From contig NZ_RCTF01000001.1 in NCBI RefSeq assembly GCF_003667445.1, positions 1 through 64,000 of the forward strand: DNA of 64,000 nucleotides, read 5' to 3'. Below are positions 21,420 through 29,712 of this stretch, piece after piece; position 1 is the stretch's first letter; each line of letters begins with the position of its first letter. The position numbers were made by a program, and so were the translations under genes. The notes under the pieces were generated by a model that worked only from the letters and a program-made list of their open reading frames with translations, made no database searches and was not told where the DNA came from. The stretch is from Xanthobacter tagetidis (lineage in GTDB: Bacteria > Pseudomonadota > Alphaproteobacteria > Rhizobiales > Xanthobacteraceae).

Positions 21420-22357
21420 GCGCGCCGGCCAACAGGCGCGAGAAGCGCATTGCCGCAGAGGAGGCAGGCGCGCTGATCGCGCGTGCGCTCGCCGACGGCG
21501 ACCTTCTCGCCATCGGCGGTCTGTTCAAACAGGGGCGCCCCATGGCCCTGGTCCGCGAGGTGATCCGGCTCGGGCGGCGCGACCTGAAGCTCGTCTCCTC
21601 GCCCGGCTCCGGCTTCGACGTCGACCTCCTGATCGCGGCCGGCTGCGTGGCGGAAACATTCCTGCCGGCGGTGACGCTGGAGGACCGCATGTGCCCGGCC
21701 TTCCGCGGCGCGGTGGAGGCGGGCACGCTGACCGCCCACTGCGTCGACGCGCTCTCGATCATCGGCGGCCTGCTGGCGGCCGCGAACGGCGTACCGTTCC
21801 AGCCGGTGGCGGCCTGGAAGGGATCGGACGTGCCGGCGCACAATCCGCTCGTCGCGCCCATTCAGTGCCCGTTCACCGGCGCGGCGCTCTACGCCACCCG
21901 CGCGATCCGGCCGAAGCTCGCGCTGCTGCACGCCCAGGAAGCGGACGTCTACGGCAACGTGCGCCACCTCGCCACCATGACCTATGCCGACCAGTTGATC
22001 GCCCGCGCCGCCGAGACGGTGATCGTCAGCGTCGACCGCATCGTCCCACCGGACGAGATCGTCGCGCGCCCGCGCGAGACCTCCATCCCCTGCATCTATG
22101 TGGATGCGGTGGTGGAGATTCCCTATGGCGCTCATCCCACCGGCAGCTTCCCGCTCTATTCCATCGATGAGGCTCATATCGAGCACTATGCCGACTTGGC
22201 AGAGGCCGCCCGCCGCGGCGTCGACGGCGCGCGGGACAGGCTCGCCGACTACATCGCGGCCCAGGTGCACGCGAGCCCGCGCCAGGAGGACTACATCGCC
22301 CGCGCCGGCGGGGCCGCCCGCATGCGGGCTCTGGAGGACGAGGCCGCGACCCTATGA
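21416..22357 (+). CDS. CoA-transferase subunit A (glutaconate CoA-transferase / IpdA type)
   Basis: The 313-residue product belongs to the family I CoA-transferases closest to GctA and IpdA. Recognisable segments are DGDLLAIGGLFKQGRPMAL, LKLVSSPGSGFDVDLLIAAG, PFTGAALYATRAIRPKLAL and ADVYGNVRH. The GTG start at 21416 shares its bases with the ligase stop (GTGA), and the stop overlaps subunit B by four bases (ATGA), so all three genes are translationally coupled. Members either move CoA between dicarboxylic acids or, in the IpdAB branch, hydrolyse a cyclic beta-diketone CoA ester in steroid ring cleavage. Sequence inspection cannot separate these options; an alicyclic substrate would fit the second. 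Confidence 0.85.
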   Translation: MSAPANRREKRIAAEEAGALIARALADGDLLAIGGLFKQGRPMALVREVIRLGRRDLKLVSSPGSGFDVDLLIAAGCVAETFLPAVTLEDRMCPAFRGAVEAGTLTAHCVDALSIIGGLLAAANGVPFQPVAAWKGSDVPAHNPLVAPIQCPFTGAALYATRAIRPKLALLHAQEADVYGNVRHLATMTYADQLIARAAETVIVSVDRIVPPDEIVARPRETSIPCIYVDAVVEIPYGAHPTGSFPLYSIDEAHIEHYADLAEAARRGVDGARDRLADYIAAQVHASPRQEDYIARAGGAARMRALEDEAATL

Positions 22358-23118
22358 GCCTCGACTGCACGCCGGCCGAGCTTCAGGCCGTCTACCTCTC
22401 CCGGGACCTCGAGGACGGCGAACTCGGCGCCGCCGGGGCGTCGGCGGCGATCCCAATGGCTGCGATCCTGCTCGCCCGCCTCACCCACGCGCCGAACCTG
22501 CAGATCGCCGGCGAGATGTTCGTCAATCCGCGCCCGCGGCGGTTGTGGAACTCCATGCTGGACGACCGGGCGCTCGGCGCCTGCGAGGCGTCGGAGACGT
22601 TCCTCGAACTGTTCGGGCACTCCCACCGCGGCCTCGACTTCTTCTTCCACAACGGCATGCAGGTGGACGCACGCGGCAACATCAACCTGCATTTCGTCGG
22701 CGGCACCCTTGAGCGACCGAAGATGCGCGGCCCGGGCGCGGCCAACATCTCCTACGCCGCCATGTCGAAGCGATTCTACATCTGCACCACCGTGCATTCG
22801 CCGCGCACCTTCGTGGAGAAGGTCGATTTCGTCACCTCGCCCGGCTTCCTCGACGGCCCGGAGAGCATGAAGGCGGCGGGTCTCAAAGGCGGGCCGCGCT
22901 TTTGCATCACGCCACTCGCGGTTATGGACTTCGACCCCGCGACCCTGCGCATGCGGCTGAAGAGTGTTCATGCCTGGAGCTCGATCGAGGAGGTGGCGGC
23001 GAAGACTGGCTTCGCCCTCGGCATCCCCTCCGACGTTCCCATCACACCGCCCCCCACCGCGCGCGAGCTGGAGCTGCTGCGCGGCACCGTGGACCCGGAG
23101 GGACTGCTGCGCAGCTGA
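22354..23118 (+). CDS. CoA-transferase subunit B (glutaconate CoA-transferase / IpdB type)
   Basis: The 254-residue partner of the preceding subunit. Glu54 in the segment NLQIAGEMFVNPRP falls at the number of the catalytic Glu54 of Acidaminococcus GctB, recalled without an alignment, so it is the candidate nucleophile. Other segments are FFFHNGMQVDARGNINLHFVGG, FVEKVDFVTSPGFLDG and a conserved-looking CITPLAVMDFD. The gene is the last of the rightward ligase-CoA-transferase operon and ends 13 bases before a convergent enoyl-CoA hydratase gene. Length is normal for a beta subunit. Confidence 0.84.
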   Translation: MSLDCTPAELQAVYLSRDLEDGELGAAGASAAIPMAAILLARLTHAPNLQIAGEMFVNPRPRRLWNSMLDDRALGACEASETFLELFGHSHRGLDFFFHNGMQVDARGNINLHFVGGTLERPKMRGPGAANISYAAMSKRFYICTTVHSPRTFVEKVDFVTSPGFLDGPESMKAAGLKGGPRFCITPLAVMDFDPATLRMRLKSVHAWSSIEEVAAKTGFALGIPSDVPITPPPTARELELLRGTVDPEGLLRS

Positions 23119-23131
23119 ACGCGGCCAGGCC

Positions 23132-23926
23132 TCACGCGCCGCCGGCGCGCGGTGCGAGCGCCGCCGCGAGCGCCTGATCGTGCTCGGCGCTGCCATGGGC
23201 GGCCGCCTGCATGGCGGCGGCGGCGGCGAGGAAGTCCTGGAGGTGGGTGCGCTCCGCCATGCGCAGCAGGCGCTTGGTCATGCGGATCGCCGGCGCGGAC
23301 TTGGCGGCGATCTCTCCGGCGAGCGCGAGCGCCCGCGGCAGAAGCTCCGCGTCGGGCACCACTTCGAGCACGAGGCCAAGGCGCAGCGCCTCCTCGGCCT
23401 CGACGGGCCGGCCGCGGAAGCTGATCTCGCACGCCCGCTGGTAGCCAAGATGGCGCACCAGGAACCAGCCGCCGCCGTCGCCGGAGACGATGCCGAGATT
23501 GACGAACACTTCGCCGAACCGCGCGGTGCTGGAGGCAAGGCGCATGTCGCACATCAGGCTGAGGTCGCAGCCCGCCCCCATGGCCGGGCCGTTCACCGCC
23601 GCGATGGTCGGGATGTCGAGCCGCTGCATGATCTGCGGGATCTGCTGCACGCCCGACAGATAGGCCTCGGCGATCTCCACCCCCGTCCCGGAGAACATGC
23701 CGGCCTTGGCCTGCATGTCCTTGACGTTGCCACCGGCGGAGAACACCGGCCCGGCGCCGGTGATGACCAGAACCCGGACGGCGCCATCCTGCTCCACCTG
23801 CCGCAGCGCTGCCACCAGGGCGTCGAGCATGCAGCGATCGGAGAGCGGGTTGCGCCGCGCCGGATCGTTCAAAGTGAGGAGGGCGACACCGTCGGGCCGG
23901 CGGTCGAGGAGAATCTTATCGGACAT
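23132..23926 (-). CDS. Enoyl-CoA hydratase/isomerase family protein
   Basis: A 264-residue crotonase. The CoA-binding oxyanion segment FSAGGNVKDM (residues 62-71) and GPAMGAGCDLSLMCDMRLAS (113-132) are clear. At the position of catalytic Glu144 of rat hydratase there is Asp121, and at Glu164 there is Phe141; an acid follows in GIVSGDGGG (Asp150). That pattern is common among side-branch crotonases and leaves the exact reaction open (hydratase, isomerase or other). The gene is the last of the leftward operon; its ATG (23926) overlaps the 3' end of the first IclR gene by 11 bases. A longer upstream frame would run through the IclR gene and is rejected. Confidence 0.87.
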   Translation of the reverse strand: MSDKILLDRRPDGVALLTLNDPARRNPLSDRCMLDALVAALRQVEQDGAVRVLVITGAGPVFSAGGNVKDMQAKAGMFSGTGVEIAEAYLSGVQQIPQIMQRLDIPTIAAVNGPAMGAGCDLSLMCDMRLASSTARFGEVFVNLGIVSGDGGGWFLVRHLGYQRACEISFRGRPVEAEEALRLGLVLEVVPDAELLPRALALAGEIAAKSAPAIRMTKRLLRMAERTHLQDFLAAAAAMQAAAHGSAEHDQALAAALAPRAGGA

Positions 23927-24827
23927 CGGACAGTTCCTGGACGCCGGGATGGGCCATGACGTCGCCGTCCAGCAGGCGGCGCTCGATCTCGCGGGCGATC
24001 TGCACCAGGCGCTGGCCGATCTTGCGCTGCTTCCAGCCCGGCAGATGCCGGGCCGGGGCGCCGCAGGCAAGCGCGTAGACCGGCGCACCGCCGGGGAAGA
24101 CCATGGGCACCGCGACGCCGTTGATGTCGGTGTCCCAGCTCGCCGAGGCGGTGGTGAAGCCCTGCTCGGCGACCTCGCGCCGCCCGGTCTCGATGCTGGC
24201 AAGCAGGCTGTCCCAGCGCTTGGCATGGCGCTCGCGCAGCAGACCGAGGAGATAGTCCAGCTCCGCCTCGGGCAGCGGCGCGATCAGCGCGTGGCCGGTG
24301 GCGGTGCCCGCCAGCGGGATCCGCGAGCCCACTTCGAGCCGCAGAGTCATCAGCGTGTTGAGGGAGTGGCACACTTCGAGCTCGATCACGTCGAGCCGGT
24401 CGCGCGCGGCGAGCGAGGCGTGGACCGCAAAGGTGTCCGCCAGCTCTTTCAGATAGGGCCGCACCAGGTCGCCGAGGCTGAACGGCTCGCGCGCGGCGAA
24501 GCCCAGCGCCAGCACCGCAGTACCGATGCGGAACTGCCTGCGGCGCGGGGAATAATGCAGATAGCCGAGTCCGGCCAGCGCCTGGAGCAGGCGCGACGTG
24601 GTGGGCTTGGGCAGGCCCACCTTCTCCGCCACCTCCATGCCGCTGAGCCAGACCGACTGGGTAGTGCCGAACGCCTCCAGCACGATAAGGCCGCGCGCCA
24701 GCGCGTTCACAAAGTCGCGGTCCTGCGCGATCACCCCGCGCTGGCGCCGGCGCCGTACCCGGTCACGCGGCGCGGCCGCCTCCTCGGCAAGGTCTTTGGC
24801 GGTGTGCTCGTCGGTCTGCTCGTCCAT
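23916..24827 (-). CDS. IclR-family transcriptional regulator 1
   Basis: A 303-residue DNA-binding regulator. An extended, charged N-terminus (residues 1-~35, with RRRRQR) precedes the winged helix-turn-helix (LSGMEVAEKVGLPKPTTSRL, near residues 61-80) and the GAF-like effector domain (VCHSLNTLMTLRLEVGSRIPLAGTATGHA; ALACGAPARHL). IclR proteins often control catabolism of acids and bind dyad operators as dimers or tetramers. It is third in a four-gene leftward operon, seven bases after a second IclR gene. The shared TGCGGAAC-N2-ATTTT core upstream of this same operon and of two others is the likely target of this protein, its neighbour, or both. Confidence 0.92.
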   Translation of the reverse strand: MDEQTDEHTAKDLAEEAAAPRDRVRRRRQRGVIAQDRDFVNALARGLIVLEAFGTTQSVWLSGMEVAEKVGLPKPTTSRLLQALAGLGYLHYSPRRRQFRIGTAVLALGFAAREPFSLGDLVRPYLKELADTFAVHASLAARDRLDVIELEVCHSLNTLMTLRLEVGSRIPLAGTATGHALIAPLPEAELDYLLGLLRERHAKRWDSLLASIETGRREVAEQGFTTASASWDTDINGVAVPMVFPGGAPVYALACGAPARHLPGWKQRKIGQRLVQIAREIERRLLDGDVMAHPGVQELSDVR

Positions 24828-24834
24828 GGGAAGG

Positions 24835-25632
24835 TCAGTCGCCCCAGAAGCTCGCGCCCAGTTGATCCATGCGGTGGCCGATCTCGCTCGACATCGCCAT
24901 CAGCTCCGGCCCCAGTTCCTCCTGGAACCGGGCCGGATCGAGGTCGCGCCGCCGGGTGCCGCAATTGAGCGCGAGGATGGTCTCGCCGCGGTCGAGCCAC
25001 ACCGGCGCACCGACCGCGAAAATCTCCCGGCGCCAGTCGCCGAACGAAACCGAAAAGCCGCGCCGGTCCACCTCGGCGATCGCCTCGCGCAGGCCCGCCT
25101 CCACCGCGTCGGCGGACCCTCCGGCGGCGGCGCGGATCGCCGCGACGTGGGCCTCGCGTGCCGCTGGCGCCAGCGCCCACATGTAGGCGCGGCCCATGGC
25201 CGACTGGGCGATGGGCACCAGGGCACCGACGTGCAGGCGCATGGTGATGGTCTCGGGACCCGAGCAATAGTGCAGATAGATCATGTCCGCGCCGTCGCCG
25301 ATGCCGAGCGCCACCGACATTTCATGCCGGTCGGCCATGGCCTGCATCAGCGGCCCGGCCACCTGGCGCACCGAGAGTGTGCGCAGCACCGTGTAGCCGA
25401 GGGTCGAGACCTTGTCGCCCAGATGGTACTGCGCGTGCGGCCCCACCTGCCGAAGATAGCCCATGGCGCACAGCGTGTAGGCAAGCCGCGCCACGGTCGC
25501 CTTGGGCAGCCCGGTGCGCTCCGCGATCTCCTTGTTGCCCAGCGGCGCATCGATGGCGCGGAACGCCCGTAGGATGGCAAGCCCGCGCGCCAGCGATACG
25601 ACCTCAGTGGCCTTGTCCTTGGATGGCGCCAT
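24835..25632 (-). CDS. IclR-family transcriptional regulator 2
   Basis: A 265-residue IclR protein. The helix-turn-helix is GNKEIAERTGLPKATVARL (near residues 33-51), preceded by LARGLAILRAFRAID, and the effector domain contains MTMRLHVGALVPIAQSAMGRAY and ILALNCGTRR. It is only loosely similar to the adjacent IclR protein, so the pair is not a recent duplication. ATG 25632 is chosen; the gene lies 19 bases after the crotonase gene and seven bases before IclR 1, in the same operon. Two regulators in one catabolic operon suggest sensing of two metabolites or a heteromeric regulator. Confidence 0.92.
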   Translation of the reverse strand: MAPSKDKATEVVSLARGLAILRAFRAIDAPLGNKEIAERTGLPKATVARLAYTLCAMGYLRQVGPHAQYHLGDKVSTLGYTVLRTLSVRQVAGPLMQAMADRHEMSVALGIGDGADMIYLHYCSGPETITMRLHVGALVPIAQSAMGRAYMWALAPAAREAHVAAIRAAAGGSADAVEAGLREAIAEVDRRGFSVSFGDWRREIFAVGAPVWLDRGETILALNCGTRRRDLDPARFQEELGPELMAMSSEIGHRMDQLGASFWGD

Positions 25633-25651
25633 GATCTGCCCCGGCCCGCCG

Positions 25652-26434
25652 CTAGGTCCCGGTCCAGACCGGCGCTCGCCTCTCGGCGAAGGCGCGCGGT
25701 CCTTCCTGGGCGTCGCGGCTGTCGTAGACGGAGCGGTAGATGCGCTTGGCCTCGGCCAGCCCGTCGTCGCAGCCCAGGCTCATGGCCCTAAGCAGCGACT
25801 GCTTGCCAGCGGCCACCGAGAGCGGCGCATTGGCGACGATGACGCGAGCCAGTTCCCGCGCCCGCGTCAGCACGGCCTCGGCGGTCGGCTCCACATGGTT
25901 GACGAAACCCAGGGCGTGGAGACGCTCGATGGGCTGGCTCTCGCCGGTGAGGACCATCTCCATCACCACCGGCTGGGGCATCTGCCAAAGCAGCGGCACC
26001 GCCCAGGGCGAACCGCGCCCGCGCTTCGCCTCGGTGATGCCGCCGCTGGTGCCGGCGACGCCGATGCGAATGTCGGCATTGAGCGCAAGCAGGAATCCAC
26101 CAGCCGCGAAGTGCCCGGTCATCGCGGCGATGATGGGCGCGCGCACCCGCCGCATGCGCTCGTGGAACGGGTCGCGGATCATCTCCAGCACGTCGCCGCC
26201 CTCGGCACCGATGCTGCTCGCCTCCTTGAGGTCCATGCCGGCGCAGAACGTGCCGCAGGGCGCGGCGGTGAGGATCACGGCGCGGATATCGAGGCGCCGG
26301 TCGACCTCCTCCCAGAGGTCGAACAGCCGCTCGGCGGCGGCGACGGAGAGCGCGTTGCGCCGCTCCGGGCGGTTCAGGGTGATGGTGGCGAGGCCGCCTG
26401 AAACCTCGAATTGCACAATCTCGTCGGGAAGCAT
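25652..26434 (-). CDS. Crotonase-fold protein lacking one catalytic glutamate
   Basis: A 260-residue enoyl-CoA hydratase-like protein. The oxyanion segment TFCAGMDLKE (residues 62-71) and AAGGFLLALNADIRIG (110-125) are present. The residue matching Glu144 of rat hydratase is Leu115, whereas Glu135 matches Glu164. With only one acid it may be an isomerase, a dehydratase of the CaiD kind, or a carbon-carbon hydrolase, not a standard hydratase. It is a paralogue of the gene at 32497-33276 (same lesion and a shared C-terminal EGPRAFAERRAPVW-like tail). It is the first gene of the four-gene regulator operon. ATG 26434 is used; a GTG directly before it (26437) is the alternative. Confidence 0.86.
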   Translation of the reverse strand: MLPDEIVQFEVSGGLATITLNRPERRNALSVAAAERLFDLWEEVDRRLDIRAVILTAAPCGTFCAGMDLKEASSIGAEGGDVLEMIRDPFHERMRRVRAPIIAAMTGHFAAGGFLLALNADIRIGVAGTSGGITEAKRGRGSPWAVPLLWQMPQPVVMEMVLTGESQPIERLHALGFVNHVEPTAEAVLTRARELARVIVANAPLSVAAGKQSLLRAMSLGCDDGLAEAKRIYRSVYDSRDAQEGPRAFAERRAPVWTGT

Positions 26435-26495
26435 CACCGATTCCGTTCCTTGCCGAATGATGGCACGGACGTGAGGCTACATCAAAAAATCACTG

Positions 26496-26517
26496 TGCGG
26501 AACGAATTTTCAAAATG
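26496..26517 (+). promoter_or_regulatory. Proposed IclR operator, site 2
   Basis: Core TGCGGAACGAATTTT at 26496-26510, matching the cores at 19216 and 33393. It runs into an 11-base dyad, ATTTT-C-AAAAT (26507-26517). It lies 61 bases from the crotonase start and about 148 bases before the TRAP binding protein start. Confidence 0.6.
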
Positions 26518-26657
26518 TGTTGTGCTTCCCTCCGATCTGTGCGACTCTCAGCACCATCGGGGCGACCGGACCGGCGCGTGCGCAAGCGCTGGCGGCATTC
26601 GTCCCGTGACCGCCGGCGCCAACCGGGGTCCGAAAAGAAAAACCTTGGAGGAACGAC

Positions 26658-27644
26658 ATGCGGGGACTCTTCTCGCGCGCCATCGGGCTTCTCACGGGCC
26701 GCGGCAGCGCGTCGCCCCTGTTCTGCGGCGGGGCGTTCGCCGTGCTCCTGGCGCTGCCGGCGGGGGCGGAAACCCTCACGCTCGGGGCCACCAACGCCAC
26801 GTCGAGCCACTACCAGGTGGCCGTCGGCATGGCGCAGGCGATCGAGAAGGGAAATCCGGGCACCACAGTCACCGTCGTCGAGACCGGCGCCAGCGTCGAC
26901 AACGTGCGCCGGCTGGTACGGGGCGAGATCGACCTCGGCCTCGTCGCCGGCGACGTCTTCGTCCAGGCCAAGCAGGGCACGGGCCAGTTCGAGGGCAAGG
27001 CGGTGAACGACCTGGTCGCGCTCTACCCGTACGACGATTCCATCATCAACATCGCCGTGCGGGCCGACAGCGGCGTCACCGACCTCGCGGGGCTCTCGGG
27101 CAAGAACTTCACGCCGGGTATCCGCGGCAGCGGCGGCGAACTGCTCATCACCCAGAGCTTCAACCTGCTCGGGATCAAGCCGCGCTATATCTACGGCACG
27201 GTCAACGATGCCATCGAGGGCGTCAGCAACAACCAGCTCGTGGGCTACTCCAAGTACGCCGCCGCCTCGCGCGTCGACGCGACCCTGCGCGAGCTGATGA
27301 CCAAGGTGGACATGCGCATCCTCGGCTTCACCAAGGAGCAGCAGGAAAAAGTGCTCGCCAAGATTCCCGGGGTCAGCTTCGTCACCATCCCGGCGGGCTT
27401 CATCAAGGACAATCCCGCCTTCACCACCCCCTCGGTGCCGATCGTCTATGCGACGCGCCTGTCGCTGATGAACGACTCGACGGCCAGGAAAATCGCCGAG
27501 GCCATCGACAAGAACCGGCAGATTCTCATCAACGTCTGGCCGCAGTTGAAGGTCTACGACTTCAAGAAGTCGCTGCTCGGGACCATCGACATCGGCATCG
27601 ACGTCCATCCCGGTGCGCTCGCCTACTGGAAGTCGGCGCAGTAA
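26658..27644 (+). CDS. TAXI-family TRAP transporter solute-binding protein
   Basis: The 328-residue periplasmic receptor of a tripartite ATP-independent transporter. A Sec signal peptide spans residues 1-~37, ending AVLLALPAGA before ETLTLGATNATSSHYQVAVG. Family features include GTTVTVVETGASVDNVRRLVRGEIDLGLV, the GIRGSGGELL loop and a C-terminal PGALAYWKSAQ. The ribosome site GGAGGAACGAC precedes ATG 26658. TAXI receptors typically bind dicarboxylates or other organic acids such as 2-oxoglutarate or glutamate. It is followed 31 bases later by the fused TRAP permease. Position inside the operator-marked island makes it the probable importer of the pathway substrate. Confidence 0.94.
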   Translation: MRGLFSRAIGLLTGRGSASPLFCGGAFAVLLALPAGAETLTLGATNATSSHYQVAVGMAQAIEKGNPGTTVTVVETGASVDNVRRLVRGEIDLGLVAGDVFVQAKQGTGQFEGKAVNDLVALYPYDDSIINIAVRADSGVTDLAGLSGKNFTPGIRGSGGELLITQSFNLLGIKPRYIYGTVNDAIEGVSNNQLVGYSKYAAASRVDATLRELMTKVDMRILGFTKEQQEKVLAKIPGVSFVTIPAGFIKDNPAFTTPSVPIVYATRLSLMNDSTARKIAEAIDKNRQILINVWPQLKVYDFKKSLLGTIDIGIDVHPGALAYWKSAQ

Positions 27645-27675
27645 TCCCCGCGGCTCCGAACGTCCGAGGCACGTG

Positions 27676-29655
27676 ATGGCAGAGGGCACCATGGACCGCT
27701 GGCTCGACAAGGGAACGATGCAGGCCTTGCGGATCATCCTCATCGGCTTCGCCCTGTTCCAGATCTACACCTCGTTCGCGGGGATGATGGAGCCTCTGGT
27801 CCAGCGAGGACTGTTTCTCGGGCTCGGGCTCGGGTCAGTGTTCCTGCTCGCGGCGGCCGACGGCAGCCGCGGCACCTGGCGCCGCATGGGGGACATCGCG
27901 CTCGCTCTGGCCGGCTACTACGTGTGCTTCCACGTAGCGCTCAACAACCAGCGCCTGTCCGACTTCATGGCCGAGCTGACGTCCTTCGACATCGTGCTCG
28001 GCTTCCTCGCGCTCGCCCTGGTGCTCGAGGGGGCGCGCCGGACCATCGGCTGGTTCCTGCCGCTGCTCGCGCTTGCAGGCCTGCTCTATTTCTATCTCGG
28101 CTACGGCTATGTGAGCGGGCCGTGGCAGCCGCCGCGCGTCTCCACACTGACCCTGATCGAGACCACCTACGCCTCCACGGAGACGATCTTCGGCTACATG
28201 GTCGACATGGGCACGCGGGTAATCGCGGTGTTCATCATCTTCGGCGCCCTGCTGCTCAGCACCGGGGCGACAGAGATATTCATCAAGCTCGCCACCCTGA
28301 TCGCAGGACGCAGTTGGGGCGGGCAGGCCAAGGTGTGCACTGCCTCCTCGGCGCTGTTCGGCACGGTGACCGGATCGGCCGTGGCGAACGTGATGGCGCT
28401 CGGTCCCATCACCATCCCCACCATGCATCGGGCGGGCTACACCAAGAGCTACGCTGGCGCCATCGAGGCGGTGGCCTCGGCGGGCGGCCAGATCATGCCG
28501 CCGGTGATGGGCGCCGGCGCCTTCATCATGGCCGAGATGCTGGACATCCCGTATTCCAGCGTCGTCGTCGCGGCGCTGATCCCTGCCCTCCTCTATTTCC
28601 TCACGATCTGGTTCAGCGTCGGCTTCCGGGCGCGCAAGATGAACATCCGCCCGCTGGAACGCTCCGAGATGCCAGCCGCGCGAGAGCTGCTCGATCCCTA
28701 CACCGCCTTGCCCATGTACCTTCCGGTGGGCGTCCTCATCTTCATGCTTGCCATGGACCTCACGCCGACGCTCGCGGGCGCGACGGCAGTGGCGACGCTG
28801 ATCGGGACACAGGTAATCCTGCGCGGCGCCCAATGCCTGATCGAGGGCCGCTCGCGCGACCTCGGCGCCACCTACCGCGAATATCTGCGCCAGGTGCTGG
28901 AAGGCCTCTACGAGGCCGGCAAGGCGATCGCCATGATCGCAGTTCTGCTGGCCTGTGCAGCGATCGTGGTGAAGGTCCTCACCGCCACCGGGGCGGGCGT
29001 CAAGGTCTCAAGCTTGATCCTGTCGCTGTCCGGCGAGAACATCATCTTGGTGCTGATCCTCACCGCGGTGCTCGCAATCGTGCTCGGCATGGACGTACCC
29101 ACCACCGCCTCCTACATCCTGGCGGCGGCAGTGGCGGCGCCCATCGTCATCAAGCTCGGCGTCGCTCCGCTGAACGCGCACCTGTTCATCTTCTACTTCG
29201 CGATCCTGTCCGCCATCACGCCGCCGGTTTGCGCCAGCGTGTTCGCGGCGGCATCCATCGCCAAGGTGAACTTCTGGAAGGTCGGTGGCCACGCAGTGGT
29301 GCTGGCGCTTGGGCTTTACCTGATCCCGTTCCTATTCATCTTCCGCACGGGCGTGCTGATGGAGGGGTCCTGGCTCCAGATCGCCTATGACACAGGCGTC
29401 ACCAGCATCGCCATCATCGCCATCACGGCCGCCTCCACCGGCTATTTCTTCGGCCCGCTGAACTGGCCGCTGCGCATCTTCGTCTATGGCGCGGCGGCGC
29501 TGCTGTTTTACCCGGCAGCCTGGAGCGACATCGTCGGACTTGCCATGATCGCGGCGCTGGCGGCGGTGAGCCACTTTCGCGAGCCCCGGCCGGCCGACGC
29601 CGCGGAAGCCCAGCCGGCCACCTTCAAGCTCACGGGGCGTGTCGGGTCGGAGTGA
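27676..29655 (+). CDS. TRAP transporter fused permease subunit (DctQM type)
   Basis: A 659-residue inner-membrane protein fusing the small (4-helix) and large (12-helix) TRAP permeases, as is usual with TAXI receptors. Hydrophobic segments run almost throughout; characteristic stretches are FGTVTGSAVANVMALGPITIP (residues ~229-250), GGQIMPPVMGAGAFIMAEML and LGMDVPTTASYILAAAVAAP. It imports its substrate by an ion gradient. ATG 27676 is chosen over an upstream frame that begins inside the receptor gene; the ribosome site is weak, which suggests coupling to the receptor. The gene ends 57 bases before a convergent OYE-type reductase gene. Confidence 0.94.
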   Translation: MAEGTMDRWLDKGTMQALRIILIGFALFQIYTSFAGMMEPLVQRGLFLGLGLGSVFLLAAADGSRGTWRRMGDIALALAGYYVCFHVALNNQRLSDFMAELTSFDIVLGFLALALVLEGARRTIGWFLPLLALAGLLYFYLGYGYVSGPWQPPRVSTLTLIETTYASTETIFGYMVDMGTRVIAVFIIFGALLLSTGATEIFIKLATLIAGRSWGGQAKVCTASSALFGTVTGSAVANVMALGPITIPTMHRAGYTKSYAGAIEAVASAGGQIMPPVMGAGAFIMAEMLDIPYSSVVVAALIPALLYFLTIWFSVGFRARKMNIRPLERSEMPAARELLDPYTALPMYLPVGVLIFMLAMDLTPTLAGATAVATLIGTQVILRGAQCLIEGRSRDLGATYREYLRQVLEGLYEAGKAIAMIAVLLACAAIVVKVLTATGAGVKVSSLILSLSGENIILVLILTAVLAIVLGMDVPTTASYILAAAVAAPIVIKLGVAPLNAHLFIFYFAILSAITPPVCASVFAAASIAKVNFWKVGGHAVVLALGLYLIPFLFIFRTGVLMEGSWLQIAYDTGVTSIAIIAITAASTGYFFGPLNWPLRIFVYGAAALLFYPAAWSDIVGLAMIAALAAVSHFREPRPADAAEAQPATFKLTGRVGSE

Positions 29656-29712
29656 GCGCGATGGAAAACCCCGACACCGCTCATTGATAGGTTCATGAGA
29701 TCGATGCCGCGA

